Shown: positions 7,567 to 16,462 of the stretch, piece by piece | How positions within the stretch are numbered: position 1 is the first letter of the stretch | How the letters are laid out: each line of letters begins with the position of its first letter | From: Thiorhodovibrio winogradskyi | GTDB lineage: Bacteria > Pseudomonadota > Gammaproteobacteria > Chromatiales > Chromatiaceae | DNA length: 64,000 nt | NCBI RefSeq assembly: GCF_036208045.1 | Contig: NZ_CP121472.1 | Span: 434,001 to 498,000, forward strand | Reading direction: 5' to 3' | Program-made: the position numbers and the translations under genes | The notes under the pieces: model-generated | What the model saw: the letters and a program-made list of their open reading frames with translations, nothing else | What the model was told of the DNA's origin: nothing | Databases searched by the model: none

Positions 7567-10093
7567 GCTCAGCCGCCGCTGGCTGCCCGATCAAGGCCAG
7601 CGTGTTGCCGTCATCATCCACCGCACTGGTTGGGCTGTCAGCGGTCGCTGGCAAGAACCGATCATGGTATTCGCTGCTGTTGATGAAGCCGGCAATGGCT
7701 GCGAGGTCATCATCACTCTGCGCCAGTTGGGTCTCCCACCAGGCCAGCCCGGCGTCATCCGGGGCGCGATCCAAGGCGGAGAGATAGAGGCTGTTGAACA
7801 GCAGCTTTTCCCCCTGGAGGGCGAAGTACTCGGGCTGTTGCGCCAGATCGAGCAGCAACGCGCCCGCCGAGGAATCCGCCTCCAGGGCTTGGGTCCAGTG
7901 GGTCCGCTCTTGCGCGCTGGGGGCGCGTTCCAGCATCGCGCCGAACAGCGTCTCAACCAGCGCGGTGTTGGTCAGCGCACCCTGCTGGGCGATGAACTCC
8001 GGTGACTGCAGGAAGGCATTGGCGATCTGCGTCATCGGCATGCCAGCCTGTGCTTGGGCGACCCAATAATCCAGCCCACAGGGATCCGGCGCGCGCCCCA
8101 GGGCGCCATCGTAGAAGCGCCCAATCAGACCCGCCATCGCTTGATATTCCGGCGCGTCGAGGAAGGCCATGACGACCTGCGCGTGGCTTGTGCCGGCGTG
8201 GAGCTGGTCGGTCCAATAGCTGACCCCGACGTCCTCGCCTTCGCGCCAGAGGGAATCCCGGTAGAGTTGCTGGACAAACAGGGCGCCGTCATTGAAGACA
8301 TCATTGTCTTTCAGCGCCGGATCGAGCCCGAGCGTGGCATCCAAGGCATCCGGGACGCCATCGCCATCGCCGTCGGGCTGGAAGGGCCGATAGGGACAGT
8401 CCGCTAGTGGGGGCTCACCCAGGTCACGATAGCCTGGAGCACCCGGGTCGGTAATCGCGCCGATCGCCGCGTTGGTGTCGAAAGGACCATTGTCTTCGAT
8501 GACAAAATCCAGCCGTGTCATGTTGCCGACACTGACCACTTGGCCGCCGAACTCAGGGCTGGCGAGATTGACCCAATCGCCGTCGGCGGCCTGCTTCCAG
8601 AAGCCATTGACATCCAGGGCGCCATCGACCAGTAGGCTGAAGGGCACCGCGTCGGCGCCGTTGCTGATCTCGGCGTCGAAGCCGATCAGGCCAAGCGGCA
8701 TGCTGAGATCGGCAGGGCGATCGGCGGGGGCGTCGGTTTGGCTGACCGCGCGAATGGCGACACCGCCGGTTGGGACCGGCGCGCTGCCGCTGCCATCATC
8801 GGCGGGCGCACCCGCGACCAGGGTCAAGAACACGGTGGGGGCATCCGGATTCGCCGAGACCTGATCGGTCTCGCGGATCGGCACCGAGGCGACATCGGTT
8901 TGCTCGCGGTCAAGGATGCCGTCGCCGTTGCCGTCACCCGGGCTGCCGCCCTCGACCAGCGCCGGGACGAAGTCCTCGACGACCTCCGGCACACCGTCGC
9001 CATCGTCGTCGTGCAGTGTTTCCCAATCCTCTGGCGGTGGGGGGATGGGGCTGGCTCGGGTTCGGGTTCGGGCTCGGGTTCAGGCTCGGGCTCGGGCTCG
9101 GGCTCGGGTTCGGGTTCAGGCTCTGGTTCGGGTTCAGGCGCTGGCGCTGGATCGGGTTCTGGCGCTGGAGCTGGAGCCGGCGCTGGCTCCGCGACATCGG
9201 TGACCGTCACCGTGAGGGTCTGGGTGTCACTGCCGCCCTGGTTGTCGTTGACCTGAACCGTGACCTCATAGCGGTTATTGCGATCACTGTCGCTCGGGTT
9301 CTCGAAGTCTGGTGCGCTCAGGAAGGTTAGCACGCCGCTGTTGGCATCGATAATGAAGCGTGCCTGATCAGCACCACCAGTGATCGCGAAGCTCAGTGCG
9401 TCGCCATCTTGATCAGTGGCCGTGACCTGTGTAACGTTGAGGCTGTTCTCGGCCAGGTTGAGCGTTGCGGTCTCGCCGCCGCCATTGGAGGTGATCTCGG
9501 GGGCGTCGTTGAGGTTGGCTACGGCGAGGGTGGCGCTGCTGGCGATCGGGCCTTCGGCGGTGCCTTGCTGGTCGGTATAGCTGACCTCGACGGTGATCGC
9601 CTTGCCGACCTCGGCTTGGGTCAGGGTGTAGCTGCTGGCGGTGGCGCCATCGATGGCGTTGCCGTCGGCCTTCCAGACGTAGCTGATCTGGAACAACGCT
9701 TGATCGCCGCCGCCGGTGGGGCTGTAGGTGACGGTGTCGCCGTCGGCGTCGGTGGCGGTGACGGTGGTGACGGCGGCGGTGGTGTTTTCGGCGACATCGA
9801 CGGCCGCCGTGGCGCCACCGTCATTGCTGGTGATGGTCGGTGGGCTGTTGACCCCCGAGACCGTGATGCCGTTCCCAGTCGTGTCGCTGATATCCCCACC
9901 GGTGAACGGGCCGTTCCAATCGTCAGCAATCGCCAGATTGTAGGTGGTGCTGTCGGATGACTGCGAGCCGTTGGTGTCGAGCAGCGCATCAACGGCTGTC
10001 TTGTCCGCGCCTGAGAGGGTGGCGGTGAAGGTGGTGGCGTCGGTGATCTCGACAGCGCTGGTGGTGGTCAGCGTGGAGGCGGCGGTAGTCGTA
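7544..10093 (-). pseudogene. cadherin/anchor-U/DUF4214 secreted-type protein, frameshifted and lacking its N-terminus
   Basis: Two overlapping frames make one broken gene. The upstream frame (10093 to about 9040) encodes cadherin-like beta repeats with DADGD and DQDGD calcium sites and PDFENPSD, ending in a proline-glutamate linker of about 18 PE units. The downstream frame (about 9040 to 7544) continues with [16 protein letters not shown], a second Ca-binding DGNGDG segment, a choice-of-anchor U-like domain (MPLGLIGFDAEI, DPGAPGYRD), DGDGDGVPDALD and four DUF4214-type repeats (for example FYDGALGRAPDPCGLDYW). One extra C in the C6 tract at 9039-9044 would join the frames. The N-terminus, including any secretion start, is missing because the sequence runs into a response regulator gene near 10093. 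DUF4214/RTX-like proteins are usual type I secretion substrates, and such an exporter lies at 52.6-55.7 kb. Confidence 0.8.
9051..9190 (-). repeat. hexanucleotide-type repeat coding a (Pro-Glu)n linker
   Basis: Degenerate tandem repeats of CCCGAG/CCCGAA/GCTCCAGCG units on the minus strand encode a PA/PE linker between the cadherin-like and Ca-binding parts of the adjacent gene. Repeat number is likely variable by slippage. The frameshifting C6 tract lies at its 3' edge. Confidence 0.8.
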
Positions 10094-10645
10094 GCCCCGT
10101 TCATCGTGGCCCAGGGCGTGGGCGAGGGATTCGCGACTGGCGATCTCCGGCGCCTGCTGAGCCAGCACCGCCAGCACCGCTGCTTCACTCGCGGTGAGGG
10201 AGAAGGATCGCCCCTCGGGGTCGATCAGGGTCAAGGTGTGCGGTTGGTAGCACCAGCCCGGTGAGGGTGCCTCGGCGTGGGCTGTCAGGCGGCGTTGCAC
10301 GCTGTCCAGCACGGCGGCCAGTTCGCGAAAATCCACCGGCTTGACCAGATAGGCATCGGCGCCCTGCTCCAGCCCGAGCAGTCGATCATCAAGCGCGCCT
10401 CGGGCCGTCAGGATGACAATCCCCAGCTGGGGCGTTTGCGCGCGCAATCGGCGGGCGATGCTGAGGCCGTCTTCATCCGGCAGGCCAAGATCCAGGATCA
10501 GCAGATCCGCCGGATGTTGCGCGACCTGTTGATCGATGTTGTGGCCATCGCTTTCAAGCACGATCTCAAAGCCGGCCCGCCGCAGGTGAAAAACCAGCTC
10601 CCGTCGATAGTCGAGGTTGTCCTCGATGATCCCCAGGCGTGTCAT
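9989..10645 (-). pseudogene. OmpR-type response regulator, DNA-binding end replaced by foreign reading frame
   Basis: The receiver domain is intact: acidic EDN at residues 8-10, phospho-acceptor aspartate in LLILDLGLPDEDG, the threonine of ILTARG and the lysine of YLVKPVD. The winged-helix domain starts normally ([35 protein letters not shown]) but stops being recognisable after about base 10093. There a DTLVSRLRRK-like recognition helix and wing should follow. The remaining residues are an out-of-frame reading of the cadherin-like gene. The gene starts at 10645 and shares an ATGA overlap with the kinase gene stop at 10642, so it was once the kinase's partner. It may still be phosphorylated but probably cannot bind DNA normally. 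Confidence 0.8.
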
Positions 10646-12600
10646 TTTGGTGCGCTCGCAGTCCGCTGGATGGGGAGCCAGACGATGAAGCAGGCGCCCC
10701 GGTTCAGGCCGGTGTCGGCGCGCACCCAGCCGCCGTGGCGCTCGACAATCTGACGCACCAGATAGAGACCCAGGCCGAGGCCGGGTTGGCCATTGGTTTC
10801 CCCCAGGCGGACATATTTCTCAAAGATCGGCTCGGCCATGCCGTCTGGCACGCCGGTGCCCTGGTTCTCGATGCGCCAGCGAAGGCCCGGTTCGCCCTGG
10901 TGCTCGAAGCGGTCGAGCCGCAGCATCACGGGCGATTCAGCCGGGCTGTACTTGCAGGCGTTGTCGAGCAGGTTGAGCAGGGCGAAACGCATCCGCCGCT
11001 CATCGGCGCGCAGTTCGGTCGGGGGCAGATCCGTGATCTGTTTCACTCTGTTCGCCGCGTCGGTATCCAGCATCGCCAGCGCCTCCTCGCTCAGGCGATG
11101 CGGATCGATCCAGGTGTCCATTGGGCGCCATTCGGTTGGCTGGATCTTATGATGGGCCACCACCAGTTCGAGCAGCATATCGAGGCGATGGACGGCCTTT
11201 TCCATGGTGATGTAGCGCAAGACACGCTCATTGTCCGTTGTGCGTCCCTCATCTTCATCCAGGCTCTGCAAGGTTTGCCTGGCTCCATCGATGACCGAGA
11301 TGGGGGTGCGGATCTCGTGGGTGATCATGTCCAGCAGTTGGTTCTGCTCCTGCCAGCGGCGCTTTTCAGACTCCATGTTTTTTCGATCCAGCGCCGCCTG
11401 TTCCAGCGTTTTCGCGTGCTCCTGTTCAATGCGCCGGTAGTGCAACAACATGCCGAAGTGCAGGAGCATGATATGGGTGAGATTGCTGGCCAATCCGGCG
11501 TCGATGAAGACTTGCCTGAAGGGCAGGATGGCCAGCGTGGTCAGAATGGTCATGCCGATCAGCAATCCATGCGATGTCAGGGCAATGGCGAGCAGACGCT
11601 TAGCGAGTTCGCCGGTCCGCCAGAGTCGCACGGCGGGCCAGGGCGTGGAGGCAATAATCGCGATGGCGGTGATATGCACCCACTGGGCGAACCACTGGTA
11701 GTATCCCAGGGGCGTTGCGATGGCGGTGGCCACGGCGAGTAGGAAGCCAAACTGGTAGAGCCGGTAGATGTACCGATGATAGTGTCGCAACTCAAGCAAC
11801 AGGGCAAAGAACACCATGGCGACGGCAAAATCGAATGCCAGGATGATGCCCAGCGTCAGATTGGCTAACAGCGGTTGTTGCGGGAAAAAGAACTCCGAGG
11901 CGAAACCGTAGATGCACAGCCACTTGAGGAGATTGAGCGCCAGATAGCCTGAATAGGCGATGAAAATGGGGCGCCGTGACACCATCCAATTGGCGCTGTT
12001 GAACATCAATACCGCAAAGATGAGGCTGAAATAGAATCCATAGCCGAAGTAGCTGTTGAGGATATGCCGCTTGAATGCCGGTGGTTGCCAGAGCTTGATC
12101 ATGGCCGCCATGGTGCTGGTGGTTTGCAGGCGAATAAAAAACGCATGCGGACCCGGCGCCAGGTCGAGCTTGAACACCGTGCCCCGGTAATCGATTTCCT
12201 TGGCCGATTGCGGTAGCCGATCCCCCGCCTGGCGTTGGTCCCATTGCCCCGTGGGGGTGCGATGAAACAGCGCAATGCTGTCCAGGTAGGTCGGCATAAG
12301 TTCCAGCCACCAGTGGGAGGGCTGGTCGGCTTGGCGTTCGAGGCGGAAAGACAACCAGACCGCGTCCGGCACATAGCCGATGCCGAGGTTAGCGCTCAGC
12401 CCCTGGAACCGTCCCTGGGCCAGGGCATCACGGGCTTGGTCCAGGGTCATGGCGCGGGAGGGGTCGCGCAGATAGGCCAGTTGGCCTTGGTCAAGACGGA
12501 TGACTGGCACATCCACCAAGTCCTGCGTCTGCGGGCGTGCCTCAGCGACCAGGCAGGTCAGGGTCAGAACAAGCAGCGTGGTCAGTAGGGGACGCATCAA
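10642..12600 (-). CDS. 7TMR-DISM sensor histidine kinase
   Basis: A 652-residue sensor kinase. A cleavable signal-like N-terminus (LLTTLLVLTLTCLVAEA) is followed by a 7TMR-DISMED2 extracellular domain (PDAVWLSFRLE), about seven membrane helices (residues 185-385) and a coiled linker. The H-box is MITHEIRTPIS near 425. The ATPase domain has NLLDNACKYSPAE near 543, a GTGVP box and GLGLGLYLVRQI near 611. Its stop overlaps the start of the response regulator by 4 bases, the usual two-component arrangement, but that regulator has lost its DNA-binding end. This probably leaves the signal path broken unless another regulator is used. It has the same overall architecture as the kinase at the left window edge. 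Confidence 0.92.
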   Translation of the reverse strand: MMRPLLTTLLVLTLTCLVAEARPQTQDLVDVPVIRLDQGQLAYLRDPSRAMTLDQARDALAQGRFQGLSANLGIGYVPDAVWLSFRLERQADQPSHWWLELMPTYLDSIALFHRTPTGQWDQRQAGDRLPQSAKEIDYRGTVFKLDLAPGPHAFFIRLQTTSTMAAMIKLWQPPAFKRHILNSYFGYGFYFSLIFAVLMFNSANWMVSRRPIFIAYSGYLALNLLKWLCIYGFASEFFFPQQPLLANLTLGIILAFDFAVAMVFFALLLELRHYHRYIYRLYQFGFLLAVATAIATPLGYYQWFAQWVHITAIAIIASTPWPAVRLWRTGELAKRLLAIALTSHGLLIGMTILTTLAILPFRQVFIDAGLASNLTHIMLLHFGMLLHYRRIEQEHAKTLEQAALDRKNMESEKRRWQEQNQLLDMITHEIRTPISVIDGARQTLQSLDEDEGRTTDNERVLRYITMEKAVHRLDMLLELVVAHHKIQPTEWRPMDTWIDPHRLSEEALAMLDTDAANRVKQITDLPPTELRADERRMRFALLNLLDNACKYSPAESPVMLRLDRFEHQGEPGLRWRIENQGTGVPDGMAEPIFEKYVRLGETNGQPGLGLGLYLVRQIVERHGGWVRADTGLNRGACFIVWLPIQRTASAPK

Positions 12601-12662
12601 ACGGTCTGTTGGTCATGCAAGGCCATTTCCATCAGATGGCCAGAGGCCAGAAAAATCACTGG

Positions 12663-14492
12663 TTATCTGGCCGGTTTGGGGCTCGACAGCGGCTGGCTGG
12701 TGATCTTCGCCGCCGTGTCGGGCAACCGCCGCCACACCAGCCGCTCCACTCCCAGAGCGACCACGGCAAAGGCGCACAGGTCGGTCAGGCCATGGCGCCG
12801 GGTCAGGGTGCTGCCGTAGTCGCGTGCTTGGGCTTCGGCTTCGTCGAGCTTGGCGGCTACCGCCGGTCGCTTGGCCAGTGCGTCGCGGGATTCCTGCCGC
12901 ACCTGCTCGCCGCTCAGGCCAAGTTTCTTCAGACTGAGATATTTGAATTCCAGCAGCAGATCAAGCGCCTGGAAACGCCGCATGTCCGGGCGGACAATCA
13001 GGGCCAGATCGGCATAGCCGCGCTCGGTCTCCAGCTCGGAGACGGCCATGTAGAGGCGGTCGTCGAACAAGAGCGTCAGAAAGGCGAATTTCACCAGGAG
13101 TTCATTGGTCCAGCGGTAGTCGCGGTTGGATAGCACGGCGAAATAGCTCTGTTCGATCAGTTCGCACAGGGGTGCGAGATCGCCTTGCTGACCGAGGGCG
13201 CGCACCGCATCGGGAAGCTCGCGCGCACGTCCGCTCGGCGGCAGCCAGCGTTCGCGCAAGCGCTCCACATAGAGCCCGCGCGCCACCAGATTGGGAATGC
13301 GCATCTGGCACTCGTTAAAGGAGTTCAAGCCCGCCAGGGTGAGAATGCCGAAGAAATACAGCAGCGACGCCATGAACGGCTGATCCTTCACTGCCGCCAG
13401 CACATCGGCGACGCCAAAGCGCTGCACCAGTTCCGGCACCAGCACTCGGTCATCGCCACTTAGCGCTTCGATCAATAGCTCCTCGCCATGGGGTAGCGAG
13501 GCGATATAAATCAGCTTGTTGCGATCCATAGCCAGGTTTTCATCGAGCATCTGCCGGGGATATCGGCCCTGGGTGGCGAGCGCCTTGAAGAAGTACAGGC
13601 TTAGAGTCGGGTTGTAGAGGCTTTCTTTGGCTTCCTCGCTGAAGCGATAGCCGTTGTAGAAAGTGCGCATGGTTTCAAGCGCCTTGTCCGCTGACCACTC
13701 GCCACCTTCTTGGGCCAGTTGGTTCAACACGGCGGCCACTTCACCTTCGGTAAAGCCGCACAGGTCGTTGAATTGGGGGAGCAGGAACAGATCCTCGCCG
13801 ACGTTGTAGCCGCTGGTCATGTCGCTCAAGACCACCGGCGCGACGCCGGTGATGAACACCCGATCCAGCCCCAGACCGCCAGCAGCGGCCTTGACGGACT
13901 TGAACACCGTTTTCATCAAGCCCTCACCTTGGAGCAGGGTCTGGTAGCGATCTTGCCCGCCCGGATGCGCGGCCATCAGCACTTCATTGGCGAAGTTGTC
14001 GTATTCGTCGATCAGCAGATAGAGTTTATGCGGGGTCTGGGAAATGACACTCAAAAGCGTCTCCCAAGAGGTGAGCGCGTCCTCGGGATGGATCTGAAGC
14101 GCTTCCGGCAGTTGCTCGCGATAGCGCCGGGCGAAGGCACGAATGCGTCCGTTGATATGGCGATGCAATGCTGCTTCGATAGCGCCGATCTCACCATGCG
14201 CGGCGACCAGTGAGAAATCCCATTTGAGCACGAAGTATTGATTGTGCCGTGCTGTCGGGTGCTGCCCGATGGCAAGCGGGCCGAACAGTGCCTCGAACTG
14301 CTCGGCGCGATTAAGATCGTAATAGTGCTCCAGCATCGACAGCAGCAGGCTTTTGCCGAAGCGGCGCGGGCGCAGGAAAATCAGTTGATCGCCGGCGGCT
14401 TCCAGTACGGGAATTCGATCCGTGCGATCAAGATACCAATATCCTTGCTCGCGCAATTTGCCAAAATCGCTCAGACCATAGGGAAAGTGCAT
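12663..14492 (-). CDS. AAA-ATPase-like / PDDEXK_9 family protein
   Basis: A 609-residue protein of the widespread 'AAA-ATPase-like plus DUF1703/PDDEXK_9' family. The N-terminus begins with the characteristic FPYGLSDFGKLREQGYWYLD, then Walker A FLRPRRFGKSLLLS near residue 42 and Walker B-like LYLLIDEYDNFA near 160. The C-terminal nuclease-like fold has YADLALIVRP and LLLEFKYLSL (D...EFK, about residues 490-520). Function is unknown for the family; nuclease or mobile-element-associated roles have been proposed from the fold. A second copy at 15628-16339 has a large internal deletion. The start is well set by family conservation. Confidence 0.85.
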   Translation of the reverse strand: MHFPYGLSDFGKLREQGYWYLDRTDRIPVLEAAGDQLIFLRPRRFGKSLLLSMLEHYYDLNRAEQFEALFGPLAIGQHPTARHNQYFVLKWDFSLVAAHGEIGAIEAALHRHINGRIRAFARRYREQLPEALQIHPEDALTSWETLLSVISQTPHKLYLLIDEYDNFANEVLMAAHPGGQDRYQTLLQGEGLMKTVFKSVKAAAGGLGLDRVFITGVAPVVLSDMTSGYNVGEDLFLLPQFNDLCGFTEGEVAAVLNQLAQEGGEWSADKALETMRTFYNGYRFSEEAKESLYNPTLSLYFFKALATQGRYPRQMLDENLAMDRNKLIYIASLPHGEELLIEALSGDDRVLVPELVQRFGVADVLAAVKDQPFMASLLYFFGILTLAGLNSFNECQMRIPNLVARGLYVERLRERWLPPSGRARELPDAVRALGQQGDLAPLCELIEQSYFAVLSNRDYRWTNELLVKFAFLTLLFDDRLYMAVSELETERGYADLALIVRPDMRRFQALDLLLEFKYLSLKKLGLSGEQVRQESRDALAKRPAVAAKLDEAEAQARDYGSTLTRRHGLTDLCAFAVVALGVERLVWRRLPDTAAKITSQPLSSPKPAR

Positions 14493-14786
14493 GGGCGCTC
14501 AACTCCTGGGGCGAGATCGGAGTTCAAGCATAGCACGGTCGCAGCGTCCTTCTCGGCGCGCCCCTTGCCTGCTTTCGATGGTCAAGACAAGGTCGGGATG
14601 GATGAATACCCGATCCCGCTGGCAACTTATGTCTGAGTGGCAGGCGCGGCGCCTGTGCGACTGCGGGCGAGATCCATGCACTCTCGACCAACCCGTGGCG
14701 AAGACCTGACGACAAACGCGACGTTCACTCAGATGCTGAGCCGTTGAACGCGCCCAGCGCGAGCGCGCGCGCCGGGCGCTCAGCAG
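14493..14786. other. intergenic, no recognisable feature
   Basis: About 290 bases between the AAA-ATPase start and the end of the chimeric PIN gene. Short frames occur on both strands, but none has a family resemblance or a convincing ribosome-binding site. It may contain decayed coding DNA. Confidence 0.5.
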
Positions 14787-15266
14787 TTACCACCAGACTT
14801 CCGTGCCGATGGAGAGCGCATTGCGTCCTTCCTCGATGCCGAAACCCAGGAAGTGGAGTAGCGGATTGAGCCCGGCGGCGTCCACATCGGGGTTGTCGAC
14901 GAGATACAGCTCCGAGGCGAAGGTCCGAAGCAGAAACGCAGCACAAGCCTGCGAACGGGCCAGATGCTGGGCATCGGCAAAATCCAGCCCTTGCCGGTAG
15001 GCATTCAGGGCAGCAAGTAGGCTGTCACGGTCTTCGACGATCACATTCCCCAACCGGCATAAGGTCTCGAGAACGCTCTGGATGGTCTGTCGGGGCAGTT
15101 GGTAGAAACCACGCATCACCCACTCGAACTCCACTACCACCGTCACCGGCACAAACACCGTACCGGAAAGGGCTGCGATAGCCGCCGGGCGCTGCAGCGC
15201 CGCTTCGCTGTCATCGGGGTCGTCGATGAAAAAGCCGGCCAGGACGTTGGCGTCGATGGCGTTCAC
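14787..15266 (-). CDS. PIN-domain (VapC-like) protein with a foreign C-terminus
   Basis: A 159-residue frame with a GTG start at 15266 that overlaps the upstream stop by GTGA. Residues 1-115 are a PIN-domain ribonuclease: N-terminal IDANVL aspartate, VVEFEWVMR glutamate and DFADAQHLARS aspartate. The expected C-terminal FDRDF-type strand and last acidic residue are missing. Instead the frame continues into YLVDNPDVDAAGLNPLLHFL, which is the 'NPDV...LxHFLxFGxxEGR' repeat usually found in secreted calcium-binding proteins. The fusion therefore looks like a recombination scar, and RNase activity is doubtful. The small gene upstream occupies the usual antitoxin position but does not resemble a known antitoxin. 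Confidence 0.65.
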   Translation of the reverse strand: MNAIDANVLAGFFIDDPDDSEAALQRPAAIAALSGTVFVPVTVVVEFEWVMRGFYQLPRQTIQSVLETLCRLGNVIVEDRDSLLAALNAYRQGLDFADAQHLARSQACAAFLLRTFASELYLVDNPDVDAAGLNPLLHFLGFGIEEGRNALSIGTEVWW

Positions 15267-15526
15267 TGCGCGTTGCTGGTCGTCAGCGCCAGGCTGTGCT
15301 GAGCGCTGGCCAAGCAGGCGGCAATGCGGTTGGTGGAGAATTGCGCCAGCGCCAGACAGAGTCCCAGGCGCAGGCGATGCCCATCATGGGCTGGCTTGGG
15401 CTCCAGCAATGCCAGCGCGCGGGCGAAGAGTTCGGCGGCATCGGCACAGCTGACCAATAGCGGGCGCGCCGCTCGCCACACGGCGTCCAGGTCGTGCAGA
15501 TTGACAGACACCGTCACAGGGGGCAC
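15263..15526 (-). CDS. small hypothetical protein upstream of the PIN gene
   Basis: A frame of about 87 residues from a possible GTG at 15526 (GTG at 15517 is an alternative) to a stop that overlaps the PIN start by 4 bases. It sits where a VapB-like antitoxin is expected, but no AbrB, RHH or Phd motif is visible. The C-terminal half (LGLCLALAQFSTNRIA) resembles the helical half-repeat QLAVDQFRENRID of the tandem LicD-like protein at 3352-5124. It may therefore be a leftover of a LicD-type gene rather than an antitoxin. This is a weak, inferred link. Confidence 0.45.
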   Translation of the reverse strand: MPPVTVSVNLHDLDAVWRAARPLLVSCADAAELFARALALLEPKPAHDGHRLRLGLCLALAQFSTNRIAACLASAQHSLALTTSNAQ

Positions 15527-15627
15527 ATCGGATCCGCTGCTTGGCGGTGTTGCGGTTGCAAGACATGCCGATGTAACAATGTCGGCTCCATGATACTTCC
15601 CCCAGGCTCCGCTTTCGGTCATCCACC

Positions 15628-16339
15628 ATGAAATTTCCTTACGGCACTGCTGACTTTCACAAAATCATCACCGACGGCTACTACTACGCTGATCGCACTG
15701 AGCGTATCCGCACGCTGGAGACCGCCGGCGAGCAGTTGCTTTTTCTGCGCCCGCGCCGCTTCGGCAAAACCGCCTGGCTGACGACGCTGGAGAATTATTA
15801 CGATCTGGCCCGCACCGGGGAGTTTGATGCCCTGTTTGGCGCCCTGGCTATCGGCCGCGAGCCCACCACGCGCCGCAACAGTTACTTCGTGTTGCGCTGG
15901 GATTTTTCTATGGTCGATGCCAGTGGCAATTTGGCTGAGATTCGCCAAGCCTTGCATGATCATCTCAATAGCCGTGCGCGAGCTTTTTTTAGTCGCTACC
16001 GCAAGCGCTTCGGTGAAGGATCAGCGACCCTGCACAAAGAAAACGGCGTGGTGGCACTGGAATCGGCGGTGAGCGCCGCCCGCGCCCAGGGCCATGAATC
16101 TGAGCTTGGCGGATCTCGGACACACCTCCGAGACCTTGCGCGGGCAGACGCGCGAGACGCTGGCAGCTCTCCCCTCGGTGGCCGGTGCCCTGGATGCCGC
16201 CGAGGCCCAACTCGCCCGCTACCGCCGGGGGCTGGAACAGGCCTATGGCGAGCGCCTGCGTCTGCATACCCATGCCGTGGTGGCACTGGGCTTCGAGCGG
16301 CTGGTGTGGCGCAGTACGCAGGGGGGCTCCCCGACATAG
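15628..16339 (+). pseudogene. AAA-ATPase-like/PDDEXK_9 gene with internal deletion
   Basis: Plus-strand relative of the gene at 12663-14492. Bases 15628 to about 16040 encode the N-terminus (MKFPYGTADFHKIITDG, Walker A FLRPRRFGKTAWL, YFVLRWDFSMVDASG). From about 16094 a different frame encodes the extreme C-terminus (LSLADLGHTSETLRGQ, AVVALGFERLVWR). The whole middle, roughly 380 residues with Walker B, sensor regions and the nuclease core, is gone. The two remnants are out of frame with each other, so the gene is certainly inactive. Confidence 0.85.
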
Positions 16340-16462
16340 GCGTCCGCGGAGTGCGGTCAGGGTAACGGCTAATATAGTATAGTTACGAACCCATTTGACC
16401 GTGTTTGCACCCCGACATCCACTTTGAGCCTGCCTCTGTACCACCCGATGTCGCTGATCGAG

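Noticed and set aside
9051-9190. CRISPR-like array
   Set aside because: The repeats are contiguous coding hexamers without spacers and encode a PE linker.
10639-11742. 367-residue plus-strand frame
   Set aside because: It is antisense to an intact sensor kinase with H, N and G boxes, and its composition is that of a shadow frame.
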